From Symsagittifera roscoffensis (taxonomy: Eukaryota > Xenacoelomorpha > Acoela > Convolutidae): a stretch of DNA of 64,000 nt. The stretch is taken from the NCBI RefSeq assembly GCF_963678635.1, contig NC_087066.1:54328312-54392311 (forward strand). The letters run 5' to 3'. A program made the translations under genes and the position numbers. Shown here in pieces: positions 23,201 through 33,081 of this stretch. The stretch's first letter is position 1, and the number at the start of each line of letters is the position of its first letter. The notes beneath the pieces were generated by a model that was not told where the DNA came from, did no database searches, and saw nothing but the letters and a program-made list of their open reading frames with translations.

Positions 23201-24125
23201 TAACAGAAAACTTTGGCGCCTATAAAAACCAAAAAACTATGAACTATATTTACCCTCATGAAAATGAAGAAAAAAAGCATTCAAAAAATTTACCAAAAAA
23301 ATTAGAATTAAAAACCCGGCAAAAATTGGCGAAATCCATAAAGCCGACAATCACTTACAACCAAAAAAAAGTTTTTTTTTCAGCTGTAAAACAAATATCA
23401 ATTCAGGCGTTGAAGCCAGCTGTTGATTTACAGATGAGATGTGCAAGTGGAATAGAAATAGAGATGGATTTGTAGTAACCCTTTATAAGATTTTTGGCTA
23501 CGTTCATTGACTTTTACAACTGCAGGTACCGTACGTACATCCCACTTTTTGATTTTCTTCAATTGAAAAGTTCAAACTTCACAGTAACAAGAAATTTGGC
23601 ATAAAAATATGATTTTCACTCTTTAAACCTTATATAATGTAATTGAACATTTCAAGGTAATTTGACATCAGATTCCGATGGATTTGAGAAAATGTGGTTG
23701 TAGAATGGTTGTAGAAGGGATGAAGATTTTTTTTTGGGCGGGGGGGGGGGGGAAGGTGGTAGGGGAATAAACAGCTGTTAATGTGTCCTTGGTTATCCGG
23801 ATTCCTGTTTCTGTAAGACTTCGTTCATCTTTCTCGTTCCGGCCCAAACAATGTGTCATTTGTTTTCGCTTACCGTGATTATAAATTATGAATTTAACTC
23901 CAAGTTTGTTCGTTTGATGCAGCAAAGGATTGTGTGGTTGGTCAATGGACCGAGTGGTCTTCCTGTTCCGGGGGCACTTGCAGAGGGGGAGGGGGAGAAA
24001 GAGGGGAGGGGAGACAGACTAGACAGAGGTCCATCTACGAGCAGGCTCAGTTCGGGGGCAAGGCTTGCCCTGGAGACAGAGATCTAGCGGACAGCCGATA
24101 CTGCAAAGACACTAGGCCATGTTAA
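20148..24125 (+). CDS. Alternative 3' exons of the spondin gene (long isoform, two TSP1 repeats)
   Basis: Exons 20148-20253, 21399-21586 and 23923-24125 splice in phase with each other (split codons Arg and Ala) and with exon F at 12840 (split Asn). Joined to the shared exons they give a protein of about 411 residues in which the single TSP1 of exon G1 is replaced by a linker and two different TSP1 repeats. Alternatively these exons belong to a separate downstream gene whose 5' exons I did not find. The exact phase match favours alternative splicing. Confidence 0.7.
20264..20464. mobile_element. MITE inserted at a splice donor, 8-bp target duplication
   Basis: Ends GGATCTACGTAACAATCTC and GAGATTGTTAAGTAGATC are inverted copies. 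Flanked by AATACTAC at 20256-20263 and 20465-20472. GGGGAGATT(C/T)TTAAGTAGAT is repeated inside (20307, 20415). The left duplication forms part of the 5' splice site of the adjacent exon. Confidence 0.8.
20801..21200. mobile_element. hAT-like MITE, copy 5, with intact 8-bp target duplication
   Basis: Starts CAGGGGCGGATTTAGG, ends CTAGATCCGCCCCTG. Perfect flanks ATTTCATC at 20793-20800 and 21201-21208. A segment of about 37 bp ending GAGCTCAGAAAATCCCCC is duplicated in tandem near its right end (21088-21160). Confidence 0.9.
21399..21586 (+). CDS. Spondin exon G2b (TSP1)
   Basis: Acceptor ATTAACAG, donor G|GTGAGC. TSP1 start LCMWSEWSDWGECEAS, three tryptophans in WxxWxxW spacing, then six Cys to LGPEC. 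Phase chosen from the preceding exon: AG plus A makes Arg. Confidence 0.82.
21587..23922. other. Intron of the alternative spondin region
   Basis: Holds a second copy of the CpG-rich-core MITE from 22401 (GGTGCATATACAAAACAGTCC, core GGTCGCTGGTAGGCGCACTA) to about 22645, its right end degraded. A G run lies near 23738-23751. Nothing else identified. Confidence 0.5.
23923..24125 (+). CDS. Spondin terminal exon G2c (TSP1, long isoform stop)
   Basis: Acceptor TGATGCAG. Encodes CVVGQWTEWSSCSGGTC, a Gly/Arg-rich purine stretch, then EQAQFGGKACPGD and CKDTRPC followed by TAA at 24123-24125. A complete TSP1 repeat with the usual six cysteines. Confidence 0.85.
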
Positions 24126-24850
24126 TTTTATCACGCGTCAACTCGCGAGAATGAAATTCAAGTTCTTCCCCAAATGACAACACGCCAAAAACGTTGAGGG
24201 TCAACTCATCAGAGAAACTGTCACATTTATAGCTGATATTAATCATCATAGCTTCTATCACTTTTATTATAATCTTTATTGTGTCTTTTCATTAGTAACT
24301 ATTCCCTCATTAGCGTACAGGAAAGAAGGAATAGCACATTTTCCAGAGAAAATACTACAACTTGTAATCCTAACTGAAGCTATGAAAATTATCTCAAACG
24401 TCTTGACGTCATATCAAAATGTAGTATAGCAGAAATTGAATTTATTTTACATAGACATTTACATATTTAAATGTTGTATTTTTGATCAATCTAATATACT
24501 GTTAAAATTATTTACATCAATTCTGATTTGTACATTTCAATTTAGCCAATTATTTACAATTTTTCAAAACGCTGCAAAATTCTTTTACAAACATGAATCG
24601 ACAAATTTAACGCAAAAAATGAACTATTTAAATCTCAGCAAAGAACATCATCGTACCAAAATACTTCAACTTCAACCTTCAAATGGTATCTACAAAGGAT
24701 ATCACTGGTTTTAGGATTGAAATTGAAATTTGCGTCAAATACGTGTTTGTTTACCTGTGCTAGGCCTTAAATGTCTTAACTCAGATTTCCAGTTTGCTCA
24801 GATGGTAAATTACTAGAACAACATCAAAGAGCAGAGCAAAATACACTCGA
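24126..24850. other. 3' flank of spondin, convergent intergenic region
   Basis: No gene seen. The two genes face each other tail to tail, with 1.2 kb between their stop codons. No clear AATAAA near the spondin stop. Confidence 0.4.
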
Positions 24851-25190
24851 CAGGGGCGGATTTAGGGGTGGGGGGCGGATGCCGACCAAAAGGGTCCCCC
24901 TTTAGTACTATTTTAAGACATCCAATTTTGGCTAAATGTCCCTAAAAACTTTCTATGAAGGCGCCTATAATTTCTCTAAAAGATCCTAAAATTTTTCTAA
25001 AGGCGCCTAAAAACGCGTTTTTTTGCCTGTTTTTTTAAAAAGAACGGTTAAAATAGAGTCAGTGTACTGATTTAGGAATCAAAATTTAGGAGCTCTGAAA
25101 ATCAAATTGGTTGACCAGGAAAAGGTCGACAAAATTTTGGAAAATTTTTAGAAAATCCCCCTTCGAGAAAACCCTAGATCCGCCCCCCTG
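24851..25190. mobile_element. hAT-like MITE, copy 6 (shortened)
   Basis: Starts CAGGGGCGGATTTAGG and ends CTAGATCCGCCCCCCTG; internal AAGGGTCCCCCTTTAG and GGCGCCTA motifs as in the other copies. Flanks ACACTCGA and AAACTCAA are a decayed 8-bp duplication. Confidence 0.8.
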
Positions 25191-25330
25191 AAACTCAACC
25201 CAAGACAATACACTTCTAATTATCAATTGATCGACTACATTTCGGAAATTGCCCAGTGGTTTTCACCCGGGCTCTGCTAGTTTGACGTTTGGATGAGTAG
25301 TGGGTGGTGCTAATAATTGGATTAAGACAG

Positions 25331-25583
25331 TTAATTGTCGAGTAATTTGGCTCTGTCTTTTTTCTCCTTCAGCTCACTGTACACACTCTTCAGTGCACTC
25401 AGTCCCTTGACAGTGAGTTTGATAGAGCCCACTTGCAGTCCATCGGTGTCTGCGTCTCTCAAGTCGAAGTCCCTCTCTATTATATTCTCGTTTTTATTCA
25501 GCAGATCCAACACACTCACTTCCACAAAACCAACATCCGCACAGTACCCGTCTTCCTGCTTGGGCTCAGCCACCACGTCGAAC
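25331..25583 (-). CDS. RPGRIP1L: RPGRIP1L terminal exon (end of the RPGR-interacting domain)
   Basis: Minus-strand acceptor TTTTGTTCTAG. The first base completes Lys of the upstream exon (AA|G), then FDVVAEPKQEDGYCADVGFV and a beta-rich stretch to stop TAA at 25333-25331, giving 83 residues. F-D-V-V-x-E-P followed by D-x-G-x-x-x-V-x-V-x-D-L-L is the C-terminal C2-like domain of RPGRIP1L. It pairs in phase with the large exon at 60209, 34.6 kb away. Confidence 0.92.
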
Positions 25584-25737
25584 CTAGAACAAAAAAACTA
25601 ACAAGAGTAGCCGGTTGCTGTACAAGAATCACAGACTGTTCCGAGCAGTTACTCAAAAAAATAAAGAAACATTTTCTTAATGTTTCTTAATAAGAGATCG
25701 TAACTGGGAAAATTTTGTAAAACAATCATCTCGTGAT

Positions 25738-27500
25738 ATGTCTTTTTTAATGAAGAAACATGAATTGGCTGATTTCCTGATTAAGTTAAAACAAAAATTT
25801 GAAATATCAAATATTGTCAACAAAAATAATATTGATACTGCCCACAATAATTTTAATGAATACCTAATTGAATCAATAAGTGAGTTTGCCCCTCAGCGAA
25901 ACTACATCCAAATAAAAATTCAAATGCTCTATGGTTTACTAAACAAGTTAAAAACTCCCTTCTGCGGAGGAAAGAATTGTATTAAATTTGGAAATGTGAC
26001 AGGAAAATTCGAGTAAAAAAGAAGAGTTTATTAGAGAACGACAAGAACTGAAAAAAATTTGAAAGCAACAAAAAGAGACTATTTTACAAAAAATTTAGTA
26101 ATTGTATCGTAGACTCGAGACAGCTTTATAAAGTTTTAAATAAAACAAAAGGAAGAAAATTCAAGTCATCTCGTATTGTATTGCAGCTATATCTGTTGAT
26201 GGTAGCAATGTGTCTGATTCTTCCTCAATATCAGACATTTTCAATGAATTCTTATTAATTGGATCTAATTTAGCTAAACCTATATCAAGTAGAACCAACC
26301 TTTCATATTGAAAATGCTGCTAAATCAATTTACCTTTTCAACTGTTCTTTCCAAGAGGTCAAAAGTGTTATACCAGCTTAAGGCCCAAACAAACTTCCGG
26401 AATCGATGAAATAAGCAATTTGCTGCTGATAGAAAGCGGTTACGTTATAACTCCTTGTTTAACATTCATAATAAACCTTTCTTTCAATTCTGGTGTATTT
26501 CCGCAAAATCTGAAGTAGGCAAAGATTTTACCTCTCCATAAAACTGATAGCAAATTGGATATTAATAATTACCGACCGATATCTCTTTTAAGCAGCTGTA
26601 GCAAAGTAATAGAAAAAATTAAGAATTTTCGTTTGTACAATTAATTTGAAAAATTCGATTTGCTCTATGATAGTCAGTATGGGTTTCACGAAAACAAATA
26701 GGACAAGCGATGTGCTAGCGGAATTAACTGAGCGCATTCGTTTAGGGATGAACGGAAAAATTAGCGCTAGTTTTTTTGTTCATTTAAACAGCATTTGATA
26801 CGCTTGATCATAAAATTCCTCTACGGAAATTAGATTGCTACAGTATACGTGGTAACTGTTTTACAAGGCTTGAAAATTGTTTGGCCAATAGGTATTAGTG
26901 CGTTCAAGTCAATAATCAACATTCTGACTGGTTGCCCATAAATACACGGTTACATCAGGGCTCCGTTCTTGGCCCTCTCCTTTTTCTTATTTATATTATT
27001 GACCTGCAAATCTCAGCGACTGTTTCAAACGTCTTTCTTTATGCTGATGATACAAATGTGGCCTGTAAAATTTCGTGCCTTGATCTATTTCAAAAAGATT
27101 AAACGAATGTTTTCAAATGATTATGTGCAATAAATTAACACAACTCAGATAAAAACAACTTTTGATAGAAATGATAGTGCTTGCAATCTTCAAACTTACC
27201 TAGCTGAAATAATGTATGAGCCGAGGCCATCCTGTAATCACCTGGGTGATATACTGGATTGCAAATTGTCGTTTGTTTCATATTAAAAAAAATTAAACGA
27301 AACTAGGGCGTCATTGTGGCATTGTTTCAAAAATGCCTCATTATGTTCCAACATCAATTTTACTTAAATACTACAACTCGAATATCAAACCAATAATAGA
27401 ATACGGCTCGCTTGTGTATGGGGAATCAATTTTTCTCTTGAACCAAATTTATGTTACAGCGAAAAATTGTCCGACCGAATGATTTTTTTTCAAGAGAAAG
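25738..27500 (+). pseudogene. Decayed non-LTR retrotransposon (LINE) ORF2
   Basis: Translates in broken frames. It opens with a 92-codon segment typical of the region before the RT domain. RT blocks follow: NNYRPISLLSSCSKVIEKI (about 26,570), a QYGFHENRTSD box (about 26,690), QGSVLGPLLFLIYI (about 26,960) and the catalytic YADDTN (about 27,050). The C-terminal GIV...YYNSNIKPIIEYGSLVYG block is near 27,310-27,420. Many stops and frameshifts; dead. Family (CR1/Jockey-like) not resolved. Confidence 0.8.
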
Positions 27501-28390
27501 TATGGCAGTATAGCACAGTATTTCTGGGATTACAGAATCTTAATGGTGCATGAACTTTAAATATGCGATTTATTGAAGTTTTGCTCCAATCTTTGAATCA
27601 TTGACACCAACAATTTTTCTGAAACTTAGTGTTTTCTCTGAAAAATTTTATGTATAGAACCAGAAATTCCAAAAAACAATTATTTGTTTCTCTGTTTCGT
27701 AAAAATCAATCAAAATCATGCTCTCTAACTAAAAGAGGTACAAAATTGTTGATTATAATGAGCAATAACAATCTGCTACCTGACAAATTGGTGGAATGAC
27801 CAAAAATGAAGAAACAAATTTCGTTTAGAAATTCGAAAATAAGTTTAAACCTGAAAAGATTGATTTAGCTCATTCCATTGTTAATTAACCTTTCATATTT
27901 ACTTATATACTTTTTGAACACATTGAGTAAATGCTATCAAAGCACCCTTTCAGGGTTGCAATTATTATCCGAAAAATGACCCTCTGATATCGTCCCTTTT
28001 CAATTTTTTTCGGGTTTTTTTTTAACTTGAATTTTTTAAGAAAAAAAACTTTTTTAAATTACTTAATACTGGGATTAAATTATATGTGATTAGCAATCAC
28101 GCGAAATCAATGCAAACTAAACAGTATTTGGCTCTTAATTAGGTATATTTCTTTCAGAAAGCATTATACATCCTCTGCCTCTCATAGATCCTCTGCGAAT
28201 AGCAGAAATACCAATTAAAAATTAATATTATAGGTACATGAACTCAAAGAAAGCTTACTGACTAAAGAAATACCCATTATTAATTAATATTACAGGTACA
28301 TGAACTCAAACAAAGCTTCCTTCCGTTTTTTCTCTTATTTTATTTAAACTAGCGTGTAACGCACCCTTAGGTGCTGCTAAAAGCAATTGA
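27501..28390. other. LINE 3' remains and AT-rich sequence
   Basis: No intact frame. CTCTGCGAATAGCAGAAATACC...GGTACATGAACTCAAAGAAAGC (28188-28254) recurs at 30380-30446, and its second half repeats in tandem at 28260-28317. Confidence 0.45.
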
Positions 28391-28499
28391 GCAGTAGAAT
28401 TTGGACGCAAAATTGGCAACTCCATAGAGTACCCTGACAGCACCTAACTATAGGGTAAGGAATGTCAAATTTAAAAAACCAATTTAAGTTTTTTGAAAA

Positions 28500-29340
28500 A
28501 ATCACAAAAACGTCATATCTCGAAAACTACAAGGATTTGAGCAATCATAATTGGACGCAAGATTCGCAATCCCTGAGAGTACCCTGACAGCACACAATTA
28601 CAGGTTAAGGGATTTCAGCTTTGACAACAAAAATTAATTAAAGTATTTTGAAATTTTATGAAAATCACAAAAGTTATATCTCGAAAACTACAAGAATTTT
28701 AGCAGCCATATTTAGAGGCCAGAATCGCAACCTCCTGAGGGTACCTTTACATATTTCAAAAACAAGATTGATATCTTCAAAGTTTTGCAACTTTTTAACA
28801 TCTATTTTTTTTTGAAAATTTCGGAGAAAACCATAAAAAACGTCATATCTCGAAAACTTTAAGGCTTTGAGCAATCATATTGGAAGGCGAAATTCGCAAC
28901 CACCTGAGAGTACCCTCACATATTCCAATTAGAGAATTGAGATCTCAAAACTTTTGGAATTTTTCAGGTTTTCTTTGAAAATTTCGGTAAAAATCATAAA
29001 AAACGTCATATCTCGAAAACTACAAGGATTTGAGTAGTCGCATTTGGCGTTAAAATTCGCAACTTCTGAGAGTACCCTGGCAAAGCCTCACTACAGAGAT
29101 GGTTATTTCAAGTTTTGTGAAACTTTTTATATCTAAGTTTTCTTACAAGTGTTGAAAAAATCCAAAAAAAACGTCATATCTCGAAAACTACAAGGATTTC
29201 AGCAGCCATAATCAGAATCTAACAACAGTAATGAGATCATCCTCAAAATCTCAAAATTGCCTAGCTCGTAAACTAAAAAAAAATTGGTTACTCATATATG
29301 GAGGCCAGAATCGCAAAACCTGGGAAAAATCTTTCAATTT
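28500..29340. repeat. Degenerate 165-bp tandem repeat (about five units)
   Basis: CGTCATATCTCGAAAACTAC or a variant of it recurs, with CGAAAAC at 28521, 28682, 28851, 29014 and 29182 (spacing 161-169). Each unit also carries GAATCGCAACC...GAGAGTACCCT. Units are clearly diverged; not coding. Confidence 0.8.
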
Positions 29341-29419
29341 CCTGGTTGCTCATTTCAAATTTGATGAAATAAACACGGAATTTAAACTGGAAAATCGATA
29401 AAAAACTGAATATTGCAAT

Positions 29420-29895
29420 ATACGACATAGCTTAAACGTGAAAAAATTCTTTTGTTTAACATGCAAAAATAATACGTTGAAAAAGCTTAAACATGGCGAG
29501 ATAGTGCAGCCCGCATTTAAATATATAAGAGCAGAGATGAAAGTTGAAAAATTGATCGACGGGTAGACAGACATTATCAAATTAATTTAAAAAGCAGGTA
29601 TACAGACAGACAGATAGATTTAATTTGGTCTCGAAAGAAATATTGAAAAATTAATTGAAAAATTTTCTTAAGCATTGCAATATATGACATAGCTTAAACA
29701 TGAAAAATTCTTTCGTTAAACATGCAAAATTTTTATGCTTAAACATGGGAGATAGATGTCACTCGCATTTAAATATAGTATAGATAGATATAGATATAGC
29801 TTAAACATAAAAAAATTCTTTCGTTAAACATGCAAAATTATTATGCTTAAACATGGGAGATAGCTGTCACTCGCATTTAAATATAGTATAGAGTT
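29420..29895. repeat. Three-unit tandem repeat of about 108 bp
   Basis: AGCTTAAACATGAAAAA, AAACATGCAAAAT and ACTCGCATTTAAATATA recur in the same order starting near 29429, 29692 and 29797. The last two units are nearly identical, the first is diverged. Confidence 0.7.
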
Positions 29896-29899
29896 ATCA

Positions 29900-30052
29900 C
29901 AAAGTTGTGTTCGGGTAGATTGTACCTTCAGTCTATCCAATCCATTCTGGTATTTTGTGCAAAAGTTATTTTGAGTTTCCTAAAATACTTAAGAATTACT
30001 GTTTTATCTGTACTTATACTATTATGGAGAAATAAAGTCTTTCTTTCTTTCT
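29900..30052 (+). mobile_element. 3' tail of a non-LTR retrotransposon
   Basis: TATTATGGAGAAATAAAG followed by (TCTT)n at 30031-30052 is the usual 3' end of animal LINEs with a microsatellite tail. It may be the tail of the relic at 25738, interrupted by later repeats. Confidence 0.5.
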
Positions 30053-30087
30053 ACATATTTTCCTTTTCAATTTAGGCCGTTTTTGGG

Positions 30088-30160
30088 TGCATTGTAGCTT
30101 AGTGGTAAGGGGTTCACTTGAGATTGTCAGAACGTTTAATCGATCCCCTGCCAAGTAAAT
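30088..30160 (+). repeat. tRNA-like sequence (SINE head or tRNA pseudogene)
   Basis: TGTAGCTTAGTGGTAAGG fits an RNA polymerase III A box, and AATCGATCCCCTGCC about 45 bases later resembles a weak B box. The arms do not fold into a complete cloverleaf, so not a functional tRNA gene. Confidence 0.4.
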
Positions 30161-30618
30161 GATAGTGTGCGAGGACGGGCTCGTTTTTAATTTCTAGCTT
30201 CAGGTCGACCTCATCCTGACCAATTTCGGCTGCATCAATGATAACAGGTGAAATTTCTAGACGCAAAAAATGGCCTTGACTCGCATAAAAAGCTTCGCTC
30301 AACAAACTAACTCAGTCTGGAATGAGAGAAATAAGAGAAACTGACTAAGCTTAGAAAGAAGGTACGACAGCCTCTAATAGATTCTCTGCGAATAGCAGAA
30401 ATACCCATTATTAATTAATTGTAGGAACATGAACTCAAAGAAAGCGTACAGCATATGCACTGGCCTTGACTAACCAGTTGTCTTTCGATAATGAATGAAC
30501 AGAACAAAAAATATGAAGAGAATTTCAAAAAAAAAAATTGGTAAACTAAGTTTTCCATAGCTTAAATTGCCAATTTTCATATCAAAAACCATTATTCGCT
30601 CGCTTTACCCTGTTAAAA

Positions 30619-30867
30619 TTGAACTTAAAAATTCAATACGGTTTTCTTGACACCGACAAAACCTTTTTCAAAGTTTATAGCGTCGATCGATTGAAAGAGA
30701 TTTACTACGATATAGCACTCGACCCATTCAGATTACTATTTTGCGTGGCTCTTGATTATTTGAGGAAATACAAAAACACACCCGAAGTCATAGTTCCCTT
30801 CCACTTTCAATGGTTGGAAAAAAAACAATTTCCAATTTTATCTTTTTCCAAAAGCAATCTAGTTTAG
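30619..30867 (+). CDS. Unidentified 82-codon open frame
   Basis: Reads IQYGFLDTDKTFFKVYSVDR..., with varied, protein-like composition. It has no ATG at its start (TTG), no splice site was identified, and no family is recognised. Could be a fragment of a transposon protein. It ends 244 bases before the LTR element's target site. Confidence 0.2.
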   Translation: MNLKIQYGFLDTDKTFFKVYSVDRLKEIYYDIALDPFRLLFCVALDYLRKYKNTPEVIVPFHFQWLEKKQFPILSFSKSNLV

Positions 30868-31110
30868 TAGCATAAAAAACAAAAGTTGAATAAACCAGTC
30901 TCTTAAATAAGCTTCAAATTGAGCTGACTGAGGACTGTTCTTCAAAAAAAAACAGCTTGTGTTATAAGGAAGTTTTTGATGCAATTTGCTCAAACTAAAC
31001 AATATTGAGTCAATGGATGGTGCCTAGTGAACAAAGAGCTAAATTTTTACGATACAGAAACTCCCAAACATAGCCAAGGGATATTTGGAAAAATTTAACT
31101 GAAGAGATAT

Positions 31111-31114
31111 GCAG
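31111..31114. repeat. Target-site duplication, left (GCAG)
   Basis: GCAG precedes the left LTR and follows the right LTR (49964-49967). Four bases is within the range of Ty3/gypsy integrases. Confidence 0.85.
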
Positions 31115-31522
31115 TGAGTTAGGACCGAGGTGTAACTCATAGAGTAATTTCGGATAGGGTACACCGTCTGCTCGTCACGCTATCTTATTTTCGGCCGGAT
31201 AGATTCGTGCAACTTCTTAGTCTAATACCGATCCTAATCTTACTCTTATACTATCTAGTCTCAGGTTGTTTAACTAGTCTCTGCTAGGCTCAATAGATCT
31301 AGGGTATACTGGTTTATTGCGGCTGCTGAAGTGCTCGGGAGAGTCCAACTAATTTCTAAGTTAAATTCAAATCTCTCTGGTGCTGAAATTACAAGTAACT
31401 TCAGCACTTACAAATAAGTGGGTTGTTAGTTAGATGGATCATGATTGGTTAATATTAAATACTTTACATTGGTAAAACATTTAATTTATCCAATCATAAA
31501 ATATAGTTTAGATCAGGTTCCA
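31115..31522 (-). repeat. 3' LTR (left copy)
   Basis: 408 bp, same sequence as 49556-49963. On the minus strand it starts TGGAACC and ends CTAACTCA. AATAAA on the coding strand (complement of 31313-31318) is a polyadenylation signal. GTGCTGAA...TTCAGCAC (31380-31407) forms a hairpin. Confidence 0.95.
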
Positions 31523-33081
31523 CCCATCCGGGTTTTACAGAGTTTTTTAGAACAGTTCTTCTGTAATTCAAGGGTGGATGATGGACGTTGGTATTTGGCG
31601 AACATCATAATTTTCTTTCGCTTCTTCTTGTGACAACGACTGAGTCTCTGCAACAAAGTCAATTCTGATTCCAGAATGGTTGGCTATGTCAGGTTTTTCT
31701 GTTCTGCGTGGAGAACTTCTTTTGTGTATGATCTAGTTTGGGAATGGCGTGGAGATTGTGCGTGGAGGGGATGCCTGGTTACTCGGATCTGTACGTATAC
31801 TTGAACATCGAGGTGGTCATTGGTCTAGTTCAATGAAGTCCTTTTCTGCGAAGTCAAGTCGTACTCTAAATCCTTTGAGTTGTGATTGTGAGCGGCATAT
31901 CGATTGTAGTTGGTCATTCTCTCTCGAGTGTAGTGAGGTCGTCTTGTCTTTTGATGTTCGTCCTTGGTGTTGTATTCTGATCTATATATTGCATCATGTG
32001 ATTTTACATTTTATAAAACTTTTATTAGTTTAATATTTTTTTATAATGATTTTAGTTAGTTGTTTTCACAAAAGCTTTTTGTTTAGTTCGGTTATTTTGA
32101 AGAGTTACTCACCCTTGAGTAGCTCTTATTAAAAATAAAGGTGTGGTCACAAAGCGTGGATGTAGCGCGGTGGGTTAGGCCGGCTATAGAGCATGCTCAG
32201 GACGTCCTTCCTGGTGGGTTAGGCCAGGTGTGGGAGTATGATTTCATGCGGTTTTTGTGAGGGGTCCTGTTATGTGACAACGTTTTATGTTGGGTTTGTT
32301 GTGGTTTTACTTATGTCTTGTTGGTTATGTACTTTTTCCAAAAAGCAAATTGTTTGTGGTATGGGTTTGTCTTTCGACTTTTTTGTGTTTTATTATTTCT
32401 TTCTAAGACTTTGTAATAGTCTTCAAAAGAATAAATTATCCAGTTTTAAACTGGGTTAATCCGGTTTGGGTACCGTTGGTTTCCTTTTCTAAGTCATGCT
32501 GTTATTCTATGATTTGTGGTATTTAGTAAGCTGCGTTGGTTAGTTTTGTTTAGTATATGATTCCTTTCCAACCGGGTTAAAGGAAAGTTTGAAACATGTT
32601 ATTGTATGTTAGAGTTGTTGAGTGTGAAAACTTGAAACTGAAATTCATTATTTTAAACAATTCTTCGTGGGCGAGCTGTGCGAGTGTGGATAGAATTTCT
32701 GTGCGAATGAATGAAAATATCAAAAGGTTAGTACTGCAATTGCATTTTATTAATTTACTACATAGAATTTAGAAATTTACTGCTAGTTATGGGGGAATTT
32801 TAAGATACAAATTTTCATCATATGTAGATTTACTGCTTTTGGGGGGAAATTTTATAAATTAATTTACTGCATTGGTATTATATTTATTTAATTGTTGGTG
32901 CAAAAGTTTAATAGGGTCTTAAACAGTTTTGAAGAAGTTTGCTATTTTTTATTTTTCTTTTGTGAATTTTTCAGATGATCTAGGATGAAGGCTAAAAATC
33001 TAAAGAAAACATGAATAAAGAATGGTGAGTTTTTTAATATTTCAATTAGTTAGTTATATTCATTTAATTCATACTTACCTG
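31523..33081 (-). other. 3' non-coding region of the retroelement
   Basis: About 1.56 kb between the 599-aa ORF and the 3' LTR. Only short open frames of about 50 codons (31.6-32.0 kb). TTCCTTT-CC-AACC/GGTT-AAAGGAA (32561-32585) is a strong 11-bp hairpin. CCAGTTTTAAACTGG (32440-32454) is a perfect palindrome. GTGGGTTAGGCC is repeated at 32170 and 32216. The polypurine tract next to the LTR is short (GGATGGG, complement of 31523-31529). Confidence 0.65.
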
